Origin: Plasmodiophora brassicae
Taxonomy: Eukaryota; Endomyxa: Phytomyxea; Phytomyxea; Plasmodiophorida
Length of the DNA: 64,000 nt
Direction: 5' to 3'
NCBI GenBank assembly: GCA_036867785.1
Contig: CP145421.1
Coordinates: forward strand, 992,001-1,056,000
Shown here piece by piece: positions 51,801 to 63,207 of the stretch. A model generated the notes under the pieces. That model saw only the letters and a program-made list of their open reading frames with translations. It did no database searches and was not told the DNA's origin. The first letter of the stretch is position 1. Each line of letters begins with the position of its first letter. The position numbers and the translations under genes were made by a program.

Positions 51801-52904
51801 GCGCCCAGCACGTTGAACGTTTTCAGCGTCGCGTTCAGCTTCGTCAGCGAGGTCTGGATCGGGGCCAGCGGCGGCATCGTCGCGATGGACGCGTTCAGGA
51901 CCAGGACGCGACTGGACAGGGCCATGCAGTCGGGCAGCGTCTTGATGCTGACGTCGAGCTGGCCCAGGGTCCGGTTCACGGCCAGCAGGTCGGGCAGGCC
52001 CATGACCGCCTGCGCGACCACGACAGGTTGGCCGTCAGGGACACCATCACCGATCAAGACAGGAGTGCGCCATGCCGCGTACCGAGTTCAGAACGGACAC
52101 CTGGCCCTGCGCTTTCTGGGCGTTGCTGGTCAGGCTGGTGATGTTGGCCAGGCAGGCCTGGTCGCTGGCGATCTCGGCCGACGACGGCAGCGCGCTGGTG
52201 ATGGCGTTGTTCAGCCGCTGGACGTCGGCGTAGATCGTGTTGTCGATGTAGGAGGCGGTGTCGTTCAGGAGCGTCGTGACCGAGTAGACGCGGTCCAGGG
52301 AGTCCAGGGCGTAGTGGCGCGCGTCGTCGACGGTGAAGTCGAGGCCGACGTTGCCGTTGTAGCCGACGACGGCGACGCCGGCGAGCAGGCCGGACAGGAT
52401 GAGCATGGAGACGCGCATGATCCAGACGATGTGGGCCGGGTAGACGCGCGTCCGCCGGCGCTTGCCGCAGCAGTTGCAGCAGAACCGGCAGATGCAGAAC
52501 AGGAGGGAGACGACCAGGCTGAGGACGGCGACGACCATGAAGATGATGGACAGAGAGCCGACGCCCTCGACGTAGGGCACGTCCGGGTTCGACTGCGCGT
52601 TCGCCACGTCGCCGGCCGTCATGTGCCGGGGCGCCGGCGCCCCCGACTTGGTGAACCGGGGCAGGCCCTGTGCGTTCGACCACCGTATCAGCACCACACC
52701 AGCCCAGGGTATGTACGCACTGAGACACAACACACCGACCTGCAGGATGCTGTTGTACAGGTTCGCCCAGGTCTGGACGCCGGACGGGGTCACCTTGATG
52801 GGCCCGCTGACGAACCCTTCCTTGTTCACCGCCTGGGGCAGGGCCGCGCCCATCAGGACGGCGGCCATGACCGCCAAGGTCGCGGCCGAATGACGACTAG
52901 TCAT
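48832..52904 (-). CDS. Prominin-like pentaspan membrane glycoprotein with sequon-bearing repeats
   Basis: Model (minus): 52904-52740, 52667-52083, 52009-51781, 51720-51548, 51488-51258, 51193-49767, 49676-49565, 49500-48832; introns 59-90 nt; 1196 aa. Signal peptide (TLAVMAAVLMGAALPQA); TM1 followed by a cytosolic cysteine cluster (FCICRFCCNCCGKRR); TM2; a ~750-residue extracellular loop; TM3-TM4 (LTVLLLLPVLVSLLAVCSVV, LIFMYMSFVYYLIASIFIV); a second loop; TM5 and a polar tail. Known: five TMs with two large loops and a Cys cluster after TM1 define prominins, which mark plasma-membrane protrusions and bind cholesterol. The large loop is extended by repeats with consensus LN.(S/T)L....P(D/N) (see findings). 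Assignment rests on topology and the Cys cluster. Confidence 0.75.
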
Positions 52905-53227
52905 GGGAGGCGATGTGCTGTGCTGTTCCGCCCGACCGCCCGACAACAAGAACAACAAGGACCGACACCTATATTTGCGGATGGGGAGTTAGTCGATCGA
53001 ACGCGATCGACGTGCGTACCCAGCATGCCCTCGATCGTTGCTAGTGCCGATATCTTCCCCTCGCGCGGGGGTGGGGTGGGGGTAGGGGTGGGGGCAGCCC
53101 GTTCAGCGAGCGACCCGCCCCCGCTGACAATTGATGATTGATGGAATGATGGTACATATCTCGGTGCCCGTGGAAAAAGACGTAAACGACTCCAATCACG
53201 ATCAGGAAGGCGCCAGCCGACAGCGTT

Positions 53228-54013
53228 CCTGGCTCTTACCAATACGCACTGCCAGGATCCGATGGCATCCCTATCGTCATCTGCCGCCAGGCTTTCATGA
53301 ACGTGTTCGGCATGGGCACTGTGAAGCTTACGAATGTCATTCAGAGCATGACGAACCAGTACGGCGTTCAGCAGGGTGCTGTTCCGTCGCTCGGCATGGA
53401 TGGCCGCGGCAAGAGCAACGTTGTTGTTCACAATCGTACACCACATAACGTGCTCGAGATCGCGCGCGCCTTTATCGTCTCGCAGCTCAAGCAGTTCGGC
53501 GAGGCTTTGCACTACTTGCAGGAAGAGCAAGCACAAGTGATTTATATGCCGGCTGACCAGAGCCCCAGTTCGCTGTGGCGTCAGCTTCTCAATGATCACG
53601 ATCGAGTCGCTTCGCAGCAGCTCCAAGAGGCGCTAGCGCTGCAAGTCGAACTTGCGGCGTCGTTCGAACCGATCATCACCGAGAGGCGCTTTATCGATCT
53701 GTTCGCTGCCGAGTTCGGCTACGTCAAGTTCTACAAGCCGAAGACAGACGAGTGCAAGAAGTGCCTCGTCTTTCGGGCTCAACTCGACGCGATGCTAAAC
53801 AGCAATCCGGCGAAGGCGTTCTTGCAGGCCGAGTTCGAAGCGCATCGCAGCGCCGCCTAGCTGGGCTACCGTATGATCGGGCACGACTGCGAGCAATCTC
53901 GACTGTCGCGCGTCCAATATCCTGATCAACCTGTGAAGTGGGTCGACACGTTTGTCTTCGACCACCAGAAGAAGTTCGACGTGCCACACTACACGCCATC
54001 ATCACATACATAG
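53228..54013 (+). pseudogene. Fragment of a Sola-like transposase gene
   Basis: Seen: the plus-strand frame encodes a stretch related to 28330-30432: CRQAFMNVFG, then VIYMPADQ, FAAEFGYVKFYKPKTDECKKC (compare FAKQFGYIRFRRAKTDQC) and GYRMIGHDCEQS. It is cut off before the GQNKN motif, lacks the N-terminal part and has an in-frame TAG at 53858. No TIRs or target duplication were found. It lies between the prominin-like and GYF genes and is a decayed relic. Being continuous where the intact copy has an intron, it helps fix that splice. Confidence 0.75.
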
Positions 54014-54067
54014 GTAGGTGCTATAATAATACAAATGGGGTCGGTGACGACACGTGCGGCAGTCGGC

Positions 54068-56699
54068 TCAGGTATGGGACAGGGACAGGAGTTCGGCGCC
54101 GGGCAGGCCGGCCTGCTGCAGGCACGTGATGACGGCCAGCAGGTCGCGGCGCAGCGCGTCGTTCTCGGCCTGCAGGTCGGCGACAGCGTCCTCCAGGTCG
54201 CCTGATCACACACGGTGCGGCAGGTTAGAGACCGGCAGAGGGTAGCACACGTTGGCGCAGGACCCGTACCGATCCGTTCCGTCAGAGGCGACGCGGCGTC
54301 CGGCTCTTGCGATGAGCTGGGCAAGTCCAGCGTCGACTGGCGCGAAGGACTATCCAGGGCATCCGCGGTGGGCACCTGGAGCGGCTGCTTCGGCGGCGGG
54401 CGGTCGCCTGCGCCGCCCACCGGAACGTGGGTGCCCAGCGCGAACCGGTCCAGCGACAGGGCCTTCTGCAGGCGGGGCGACCCGCCGGCTGCCACCTGCA
54501 TGTCCAGGCGTTGCCGCGAGAAGGTCTCCGTCATGGACAGGGCGATGCATTCGGCCTCGGACCCTAGGCGATACCCGTACTTGGCCGGGTTGGCCTCGAA
54601 CAGGCCGCCTTCAAAGTACCGGATGCGGTCGGCGCCCTGGTCGTCGACGCTGGCAATGCGGACGCCGGTCTTGCGGAAGATGCCGACCGCGTTCCACGTG
54701 TCCTTGCTGCCGCGCACCGTCTCCAGCTTCTCCTTCTTGCCGAACCGTTTGCCACCGACTAACGCCCGCCGCGTCACCGGTCAGTAACGGACAGGCGTGC
54801 GGCAACCCATGCGACATCGACCACCTTTGGCGACGGATTCGTCCTGGACGGAGGCGACGAGGAACGACACGAGCGGCGACTTGGTGTTGGCCGACGGCGG
54901 GATCCCCTTGCCGAGCATGATGAGCATGGCGCTGCAGGCGACCTCGGCTGGAATCGACGCGCGCCTCGTCAGACACACCCACACGCACACACATAAGGGA
55001 CGCAGGCGCCGACCTAGGTGTTGCGACGACGAGCAGACGAGCTGGCGTATCTGCTCCTCGTAGCGAAACGTGAGCGTCTGCGCGACCATGTCCGCACACC
55101 TGCCCAGGAATCAGAGATGGGTGGCCCCAAGAGCGTGCGGGGCGCGTCAGGCGCCCCGCCCTTCGAACGTACAGTTGGACGCCGCCGACCAGGCGCGCGT
55201 ACTGACTGCAGCGTGCGAAGAAGTCGGGCAGGATGATGTGTTCGGCGTGGACCTGCAGGATCTGGTCGTCCAGCATCTGCATCAGCTGCACGGCGGCGTT
55301 GCCCTTCGGGACGGCCCAGGTCGCGCCCTGCACGTCGATGCCCTTCTTGACGAGGGCGGTCAGGACCGCATCCGTCTTGATGCGGCTCTTGTAGCGTGCC
55401 TTGTCTGGCCCCCTGCAAACGGGCGAGTCAGCAAGGCATGGCGACGACTGGCGACGCGGTATCGCCGCCCTGACCCTGCTCCCAGCATAAATCGCGTGCC
55501 GATCCAGTACTGCATCAGGGCGAGCAGAACGCCCTTGTAGAACGTAAACAGGGGCGGTGACGCCAGGATCTGCCCATGCCGCTCGACCATCCGCTGGCAG
55601 AATTGCAACTCGTTACGCGACATGGTGCGAATCCCCGTCAGGCGGGTGCCGACGTCGGCAGGAATAGACGATGCTTCGCCGCCGTACTCGATGGCGATCG
55701 TCTGCATCATTGTTCGCGCCCCTGTCAGCCAGCGCCGCACCCGCCAGGCGCCTGCCGCCGTTCGAACCGACCTGTGCCGCCGTTGTGATGATCTTGTCCG
55801 TGTCGGTTTCCAGCGCCTGGATCGCCTTCACCAGCGCCTCCGCCAGGCAGGCGAACGAGTCCCGTTGCCGCTGCTGGGCGGCCTGCAGTTTGACCTCGTT
55901 CGCCTCGAGATGGGCCTGGCGTTCCTTGACGATCTCGTTGTAGATCTGCGACAGGATGAACTCCTCGCTGCATCCCATGAAGGCCGTCCCTTCGATGTCG
56001 TCGACGAACCGGTTCAGGTCGAGGACCGGGTACGCCAGCGGGACACGTCGCTGCGACAGGGCAGCGAATTCCGCCTGCACGACCTGGAGTGCCATGTCGA
56101 CGCGCACATTGCCAGATGGCGACCCTAGGGCGTTCGGCTGTCAGGTTCAGGGTGGCATAGGCGATGCGGCCGCAGGTGCGGCACCGGATCGCATACCACT
56201 GCTGGTCGGGAGCGCGCTGCCCGTGCCTGGAACTGGCTCGATCCGGATCACCGGCTGGGACGCCATCGTGTCGGACAGCGACGTCTGCACCGTGTCCTCG
56301 CTCTGATCCGCGTCCTGCAACTCCTGGGCGACGTCCTGCGCGATATCGTGTGCGATGTCATCGTTGACGGTCGCCGATGCGACAGGCGACGGAAGGCCGC
56401 CGCTCTGTGCATACGATCGGGGTTAGCGCATTCATCGCAGCGCCTGCGCGCGAAGGTCGGGGCAGCGGAGCAGGCGCACATCGTACCGGATCAGGGTCGG
56501 GCTGGCCAAGGTGGGCGGCCATGAACGGGACGTTGCGGGCCGTCGTCCATCCGGGAAGCAGCTCGCACCAGACCTGCGTGTCCAGGTCGACGAATCCGCC
56601 CGTCAGGATCGTGTCCTTGGTGTACGGGCCGCATTGCTCGCCGGATGCCCCGTACAGGACGTACCAGGCCTGGCAGGCGTCGATGTCGTCCGCCGACAT
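54068..56699 (-). CDS. GYF-domain coiled-coil protein, 9 exons, function unknown
   Basis: Model (minus): 56699-56487, 56404-56197, 56124-55772, 55701-55475, 55412-55173, 55099-55014, 54947-54825, 54758-54270, 54201-54068; introns 62-82 nt; 690 aa. Residues ~10-65 are a GYF_2-type domain (AWYVLYGASGEQCGPYTKD ... PGWTTARNVPF), like the N-terminus of the nearby myosin. Then an acidic Gln/Asp-rich linker, a long helical middle (EIVKERQAHLEANEVKLQAA; LQFCQRMVERHGQIL), a basic patch GGKRFGKKEKLETVRG and a short leucine-rich C-terminal coiled coil (DLEDAVADLQAENDALRRDL). I do not recognise the middle. Known: GYF domains bind proline-rich peptides. The myosin's proline-rich tail is a possible but untested partner. 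Confidence 0.75.
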
Positions 56700-57405
56700 G
56701 GCCGACTACCCGCTGGGAGATACGTACAGGGTGCGCGCGTGCCTGACAGATCGATGCGCCCCACGACTGCAGCGACACGGGCGGTCGTCAACATCCGCTA
56801 GGCGGGCGCACCACCGCAGACCCAACCAACGAGGGCCACGCCGCCGCCCCCCGCCGCCCGATGTGTGATGGTGCGACGACGCCATTTACGGCACCCGCGC
56901 CGCGGAATCGGCGTGCCGCATGCTCCTCGTCCTTCCTGCCCATGACCATTGGATGACAATGGCACGAATGCGACACAGTCCGGCATTCATTCGTCTGCGC
57001 CGTTGGCGAATGGCAGCAACGGCGCAGCGGCATCCGGGGACGCGGCAGAGAATCGCAGAACAGCGGAATCCAGTGACCCCGACGGGCACGGTGTGCGGTC
57101 CGGTGTTGTGCAGCAACGGGCAGACTGGCGCGTCCCCATCCCCACGCGCCGTGGCCACGGGTCATCCTCGTCAACTGTGTAGGTGAGTGCAGCTGTCTGT
57201 CGCGCGGATCCGAACGTGCGTACGGTCTGGGAACCGACCAACATACCTACCGGGCAATGTGCGTGGCGCACTTTGTGCGGACTTGGCAGCGAGCGCACGC
57301 CGCTCGCATTCAGTCGTCGTCGTCGTCGTCGCTGGAACACTGCCACCCGCTGACCCGCGCGCGTGTCGTCGGCGTCGATCTCCCGACACGGACACGACGG
57401 CGACC
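56700..57405. promoter_or_regulatory. Divergent region between GYF protein and SRPK genes; may hold SRPK 5' exon
   Basis: 706 bp with no clear domain. The frame in front of the SRPK ATG is open for about 73 codons without conserved motifs, with a (GTC)n-type run near 57316, so it is more likely 5'UTR or intron than coding. Confidence 0.35.
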
Positions 57406-58991
57406 ATGTCCGCAGGCGAACCGAGCCACCTGGAGCGCGATCTGACCGCATTGTCCATCGATGGCGCTCATGGAAAGGGTACGGCCGAGCGCGGCCAGCG
57501 CTCAGCGGCGCTGTCGTCCAGTAACGACGGCTCCGGGACCACACATGATGCTGATAGCGATCATGACGACAGTCAGGCTGACGACGACAGCGTGTCATGC
57601 GAGGAGGGTTCCGATGGATACAAGCAGGGCGGGTACCATCCGGTGCGTGTCGGCCAGGTCTACAACCGGCGGTACCGTATCGAATCCAAGCTAGGATGGG
57701 GACACTTCTCCACGGTATGGCTGGCGACCGACACCACCGTAGACGATGCCCACCAGCACCGCCACGTGGCGCTCAAGATCCAAAAGTCTGCCGAGCACTA
57801 CACGGAGGCGGCCCTGGACGAGATCGAACTGTTGAGAAGAGCCGGGTCCGCATCCGAACATGTCGTGCGCCTGCTGGACTTCTTCTACCATGTCGGCCCG
57901 AATGGCAGGCACATGTGCATGGTGTTCGAGCTGCTCGGCGAGAACCTGCTGTCGCTGATCAAGAAGAGCGGGTATCGGGGCATACCGTTGCCGAGAGTGC
58001 AGCGCATGACACGCGATATCCTCCTGGCGCTCCACGACCTGCACACGGATGCCCAGATCATCCATACGGACATCAAGCCGGAGAACATCCTCCTGACGAG
58101 GACGTCCGCGCCCGTCGTCAGCTCCCTGCCGCAGGCCATTGCCAGCCTGGAGGTCGACGCGGACAAGCAGCCACCGGCTCTGTCCAAGTCGCAGAAGCAA
58201 CGACTGCGAAAGAAGAAGGCCAAGATGGGTGCCGCGGCCGCCGCCGCCGTACCTCCGCCGCCATCTGAACCAGCGCTTGAACCTGACACGGATTCCAAGG
58301 CGCCTGATACGGAAGGCCCCGTTCCGGTGTCGCATGCGATGCCGTCATCGTCGCTACCGCAACGCGCCAAGCTGGCCGACCTCGGCAACGCGTGCTGGAC
58401 GTACAAGCACTTCACATCGGATATCACAACCAGGCAGTACAGGTCGCCGGAAGCCATCGTCGGGGCGCCTTACGGGCCGCCGGTCGATATCTGGGCACTT
58501 GCCGCCCTTGTCTTCGAACTGATCACTGGCGATTACCTGTTCGACCCGAAGGCCGATTCACGCAAGAGGTATACGCGCGACGAGGACCATTTGGCGCTCA
58601 TGACGGAACTGCTGGGCCCGTTCCCCAGGGCGATCACGCAGGACGGCTCCCATTCGAAGGAGTTCTTCACAAGAAAAGGTCGATGCTGTTGCGTCGTTGT
58701 CGTCCCTCGACTCTGCATCTGACTGTTCGCCTGCATTCAGGTCTGCTGCGGAATATCCACGATTTGGAGTTCTGGGCGCTACCCGACGTCCTGGTAGAAA
58801 AGTACAAGTTAGCGGGCGATCAGGGGGCCACATTGGCCTCGTTCCTGTTGCCAATGTTGGAGCTGGATCCGAGAAAGCGCGCCACAGCGGAGCAGTGTTT
58901 GCAGCACGAATGGATGCAGGAGGTGGCCGGTGAGGAGGAATCTGTTGCTGGGAACGTCATTGATGAATCCACCGACACTCCCGTCCAATGA
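57406..58991 (+). CDS. SR-protein kinase (SRPK family)
   Basis: Model: exons 57406-58678 and 58741-58991, intron 62 nt, 507 aa. Acidic N-terminus, then GYHPVRVGQVYNRRYRIESKLGWGHFSTVW, the SRPK-type glycine loop; catalytic lysine in HVALKIQKSAEHY; HTDIKPENIL catalytic loop (~219-228); a non-conserved spacer of about 90 residues rich in Lys and Pro; then DLGNACW (the SRPK form of DFG), TRQYRSPEAI, VDIWALAALVFEL and, after the splice, LLRNIHDLEFWALPDVLVEKY. Known: SRPKs phosphorylate Arg-Ser repeats of splicing factors, and the split kinase spacer controls cytoplasmic/nuclear location. This fits a genome with abundant introns. Start chosen by position before the acidic region. Confidence 0.95.
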
Positions 58992-59415
58992 CGGCACACT
59001 CGTCATCAATACAACGACGCCGCTTGCCAACCCTATTCCCTGTGTGTGCACCATCAGCGCACATGGTGAGTCGGATACGCAGTGTGGAGCCTGAGAAATT
59101 CCACCTAGGCTGGCGATGAGCGCGCCCTGGCATGTCCCCACATCTTACGATGCTGCACCGGAATTTTAACACTCCTGGTCGAGCTGATACAATCCCCGCA
59201 TGGATTGGAGTTACAACTGGTCGCGCCCTCATGAACGGATGACGTGGGCATTCTTCGATACAATGGGGACGCAGCGCATCGGGTGATGGACCTCGAGCGA
59301 ATGATGCGCGGTGGAAACGTGGCCGACGAAATCCAGGCCCAGCGCTTCCGTGGTGACACAGCGGTCGTCGAGTACAGTTACACTCCCAACTTCGTCTGCA
59401 ATGTAGAGTAGAGAT
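58992..59415. other. Convergent 3' intergenic region; no gene seen
   Basis: 424 bp between the stops of the SRPK and cysteine dioxygenase genes. No coding or RNA gene supported; presumably 3'UTRs. Confidence 0.4.
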
Positions 59416-60331
59416 TTAGTTAGCGCACGCAGCCGGAAGTGTCTTTGTGCTTGTCGATCCGGCGGGTGTGGGACAATCCGCCTTGACACCATCTTCGCTG
59501 TAGAACGACATAGTGATGGGCACGCCGTGGCCGGTCTTATCGGGAAACACTTTACAAGTGGAGAATGGTGGTGAGTAACAGTGCAGGGTAATCAGGACGT
59601 CATCATTGCTGGCATTGCCGAGGCGATGCAGCCCGATTTTATCTGGGGAGGGCAACCCCACATGTCAGCAGGGTCCACATTGAACCATACGCGACCGTCG
59701 TACCGCTGATATGGGTGACGGCGCCAGCTGGGTATGTCGTCAAAGATTCCTGGACGAGAGGGGCGTCATCGCCTGCCTGCAGGAACCGCTCCTCCAAACA
59801 GTCGCCCTGGACGACGCGCACCCAGCATTCGCTGTTTGAGTGGTCGTGAATGATGCTGGTCTTGCCCTTGTTCCAACAGAGCATCATCAGCGTGAAATTG
59901 ACCTTGTCACTTGCAATCAGGTTGCGCGTGTAGCATTTCTCTTCGTCGAACAGGGCGTACTTGGTCCATGCCGATGGGTCCGAGCTATCCCACGATCTCT
60001 ACGCGTTGGGTTAATACAGTCCGGTAATCACGAACGCCGCACAGGCGCGATTCCGGAAGTGCCTACCATCAGAGTGGCAACCCGCTCGATGTCGCGTACA
60101 CCAGCTGGCGACCTGCAATGCGGGTCAATGAGCGCTCAGTCTAGGGCCGACGGTAAAACCAATTGGATACTTTTGGTAGGCGAGCTCCATCGTCAACGCG
60201 TCGACAAGTTGACGCAGCGTGAGCGACATGTCCGGAGTGATCTGGGCCGGCAGGCGGGCGGCACTTGCGCCGACTGATGATGGCGTGATCGGCGCCGCGT
60301 TGCAAGCGGGATGTACACAAGATTCGATCAT
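59416..60331 (-). CDS. CDO1: Cysteine dioxygenase type 1
   Basis: Model (minus): 60331-60171, 60112-60032, 59984-59704, 59642-59416; introns 47-61 nt; 249 aa. Iron ligands His126, His128 (SIIHDHSNSECW) and His180 (KIGLHRLGN) have the same spacing as His86/88/140 of the mammalian enzyme. Cys133 and Tyr197 (LHCYSPPF) sit where the Cys93-Tyr157 crosslink lies, and Arg100 (CYTRNL) matches the substrate-binding Arg60. Known: CDO oxidises cysteine to cysteine sulfinate with O2 in the cytosol, the first step of cysteine breakdown and taurine synthesis. All active-site residues are present. The N-terminal ~35 residues are lineage-specific. Confidence 0.95.
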
Positions 60332-60722
60332 GGAGACCGTACCGATACGGTCCGCAACAGTGCAGATTCGCGCGTGAATCCAATCCCTGATGAATCGCCA
60401 ACCCGACTCGACTGCAGACTGGGACGGATAGCCCGAAGCGGAGCCACGCCAGCGACGCGACCCACGCGTATACGGTTACGCTCTACTCGGGCGCAACCGC
60501 AGTCCACAAAACCGATCCGAATTGCGGATCTCCACCGTGGCCACATTCCCGTGGCCCTTGCGGCCAGTCACGCGTCGCACGACATTCGAGAACCTTCCCG
60601 AAGAAGCAGCATTCCCTATCCGTAAAATAACACCAACCTGTGTATCGGTGGCGACAGCGACCCGACAACAACCGTAGACATCCGCTGGGGAATACAGCCT
60701 GCGTCCGCGTTGTATAGGGAAC
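60332..60722. other. Intergenic 391 bp; no gene seen
   Basis: Between YOD1 3' end and CDO1 5' end, both on the minus strand. No supported feature beyond the presumed CDO1 promoter. Confidence 0.35.
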
Positions 60723-62079
60723 TTACTTCCGGGCAGTCTGACACACTTCGCACTGCCTACTGCCGGGCTGGTTCACAAACGTACAGGCGGAACAAGCCCA
60801 CGTCGCGGATGGTGCTGATGGCGAGGACGAGGACGACGCGGTTAGACTGTACCCGGTGCTTGGCCGAGTCGGCGCGCCCGTCTTGGAGCGCCTCCATTGC
60901 TTGCAGAGTTGCAGCTGAGGGTTCTTGGTGCAACGCTCCCGGTGCATGTGCTCAATGAACTGCCGCGCACGCTCCCACGCGTACATGTCAGCCGCGCTGA
61001 ATACGACCTTGTCGTTGCGGTCGTCGTTGGGTGATCCACCGGGACTGAACACGAGCGCGTCGTAGTGCGCTGCGTGACCACCGGCTTGCGATTCCTGCGA
61101 CCGCCCAGCGGAGAACAGGAGGAACACTCGACGGGTATACCCAGCGTCCTGCCCAAAGACGTCCTCGCGAAGATAGTCTGGGTCGAAAGCCACCTGATAA
61201 AAGAAGGTGCTGAGAGCCATGCGTGCCAGATATCCGTCGGTGACACATACGATCTCGGTCTCAAAGAGACGCGAGAAGATCAACAGCTCAATGGCGCCTC
61301 CCCAGACATTCGGGTTCATGATGAAACTGAGTACGGTCCACACGTTAGTGGGTCGGATAGCAACACACCTTGTATACGTCCGGGAACATGCCTTTGATAG
61401 GATGCGTTGGATTGCTCCAGAAGAGTTTCGTTGTAGACGGCCGGGCTGGCTGCGACTGCGTCGGCGATCTACATGGCGCGGAGACACTTAGGCCCGGGTA
61501 AGCGGACACGCAACCTTGCCGACGTCACGAACCATCTTCCGCATGGCGACGGCGGCATCACGAGCGCGGTCCTTGCAGACATAAGCGACACTGGCCACGA
61601 GGCAAACGTCATCACTGGGTCCAGTGCCCGCCAGAGGCGCTCCGAATACCTATGGAACAGGCAGGAATTATCGGGCGGCATCGCCCGCTGGACAAACATC
61701 CTGAGGCATTGCATGAGAACGTCGGAAGCAACGTCAGACGCGTGATCGTGACCGACCCGGTGTTCTTCGGAATCGTGTAAATAACGGACTGTGATTCGGC
61801 GGCGCTGGCCTTCTGTATGCCCCTCGGCGCCGTCGACTTCTCCACGATGATGGATTCGCCAGACCGCACGCCAGCCGTCGCCAGCGTCGTCTGCGGCGAC
61901 ACGGTGTCAATGGGTCGCGGCGGGAAACCGATCATCAGGCGCTGCACGTCCGGATGGATATCCATCAGCGTCGATATCTGCGATCGCAGGTCGTCGATAG
62001 TCGTCTCGGACGTCAAATGGTTGAGGACGCATCGAGCACCGCCCGGGCCGCGAACCTGCAGGCGAACGGGCGTCGCCAT
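60723..62079 (-). CDS. YOD1: OTU deubiquitinase, YOD1/OTU1 type, with RanBP2 zinc finger
   Basis: Model (minus): 62079-61753, 61687-61650, 61590-61515, 61468-61392, 61326-61245, 61193-60723; introns 46-65 nt; 356 aa. N-terminal UBX-like beta-grasp (LTSETTIDDLRSQI, LMIGFPPRPID, SGESIIVE); OTU core with PPDNSCLF (Asp115, catalytic Cys118), AASPAVYNETLLEQSNASY, NVWGGAIELLIFS, FGQDAGYTRRVFLLF and HYDAL with the catalytic His. The C-terminus is C-x2-C-x10-C-x2-C (WACSACTFVNQPGSRQCEVC), a RanBP2-type finger, whereas animal YOD1 has a C2H2 finger. Known: OTU1/YOD1 trims ubiquitin from p97/Cdc48 clients in ERAD. The fourth intron (61391-61327) uses a GC donor, the only one found here. Confidence 0.92.
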
Positions 62080-63207
62080 GACCTACCTACTGTACGTACT
62101 GCTGACGAGCGGCGACCCACGGCAGACGACGCAACCCCGCGCCCGGCGCCCCGGCTGAGCGGCCGCCCCCCCCCCCCCCCCCCCCCCCCCGGTACGGCAG
62201 GTCCGCTCCACTGACAGGCGGACCATCCACTTCCATTGTCACAGGATCGCCGCGGTGAACGCCATGCTGTGGCAGCCGCCGCTGCGCGATTCGGCACTGC
62301 CTCCCGCGATCGACGACGACCAATGAACCGTCAAGCCCTTGCTGGCGCACGCGCACAAGATGAAGCGCAGGCGATTCGCACCGCACATGCTGCAAGAGGG
62401 CACCGTTGACGGCGCTGGGGGTACATGCATGCTGCTGTGTACGTAACGAAAATGCAAGCGAACGTACATCCAAACAGACCGCTCCGAACCGATTTGCCAA
62501 GAGCAAGCGGTTCCGTGCTTCTCGCTGCATTGACGAAGCATCGACATGATACAGTGGTGCTGCACACTCGACTACCAGATCGGATTGTGGCCAATCGTGT
62601 GGTACGAGCCCGCGGGCAGGCCACCAGGATTTACGACATCAAACGTACGCACTGATGGAATCGTTAAGGGTCAACGTTATGCCTTCCATCGACCGACCGA
62701 CAGCACGCACTCGTGCAGGCTCAGGGAACGGCCCGCCAGACTGAGGTCCTCAAGCAGTGGGCATTACAATACCGTACCTTGTATAGCGTAAACGATACCT
62801 CAGCAGCCTACCACCATCGTCCGCCGTCTTACGGGCGTGTCACCCATGCCAGAGCAGGCATAGCGCGTAAAGGCGTTCGCACTTGCGGGCCCTTGACGTG
62901 ATAAACATACGATGACCTGGCCCATTTTGTTATCAACTCATAGCAGGCGGATCTTGGATGGCCGATCAGATGATATTGGCCCGCAGTGAAGTGTTCCACA
63001 GAATTCATCGAAGCGGATAGTCTGACACTGACAAAGCGGCGCCATCTGCCTGATAACAGAGGTCGCAATCGGCAGTTCTTGGTGGCCATGCACTGGTATA
63101 TACTGTAATTGTACGTAGGAGTTGGGATCGAACCCTGTAACGGGTAACTGTATGCTGTTCGGTACGCCGGAACGATCCCAGCCATTCTCTTGTTGGAGTC
63201 GGAGGTC
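62080..63207. other. Intergenic about 1.1 kb with poly-C tract; no gene supported
   Basis: Overlapping open frames on both strands show no recognisable domain. Contains a 25-C homopolymer just upstream of YOD1. A partial B-box-like GGTTCGATCCC (minus, near 63126) does not fold as a tRNA. Confidence 0.4.
62166..62190 (+). repeat. Homopolymer of 25 C
   Basis: Direct read. It lies about 85 bp upstream of the YOD1 start codon (a G-run on the coding strand). Length may be an assembly approximation. Confidence 0.9.

Noticed and set aside
62080-62655. Overlapping open frames on both strands upstream of YOD1
   Set aside because: No domain and poor composition; likely GC-driven chance frames.
63120-63150. 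Possible tRNA (GGTTCGATCCC-like box on the minus strand)
   Set aside because: T-stem pairs only two or three bases and no D- or anticodon arm is found in register.
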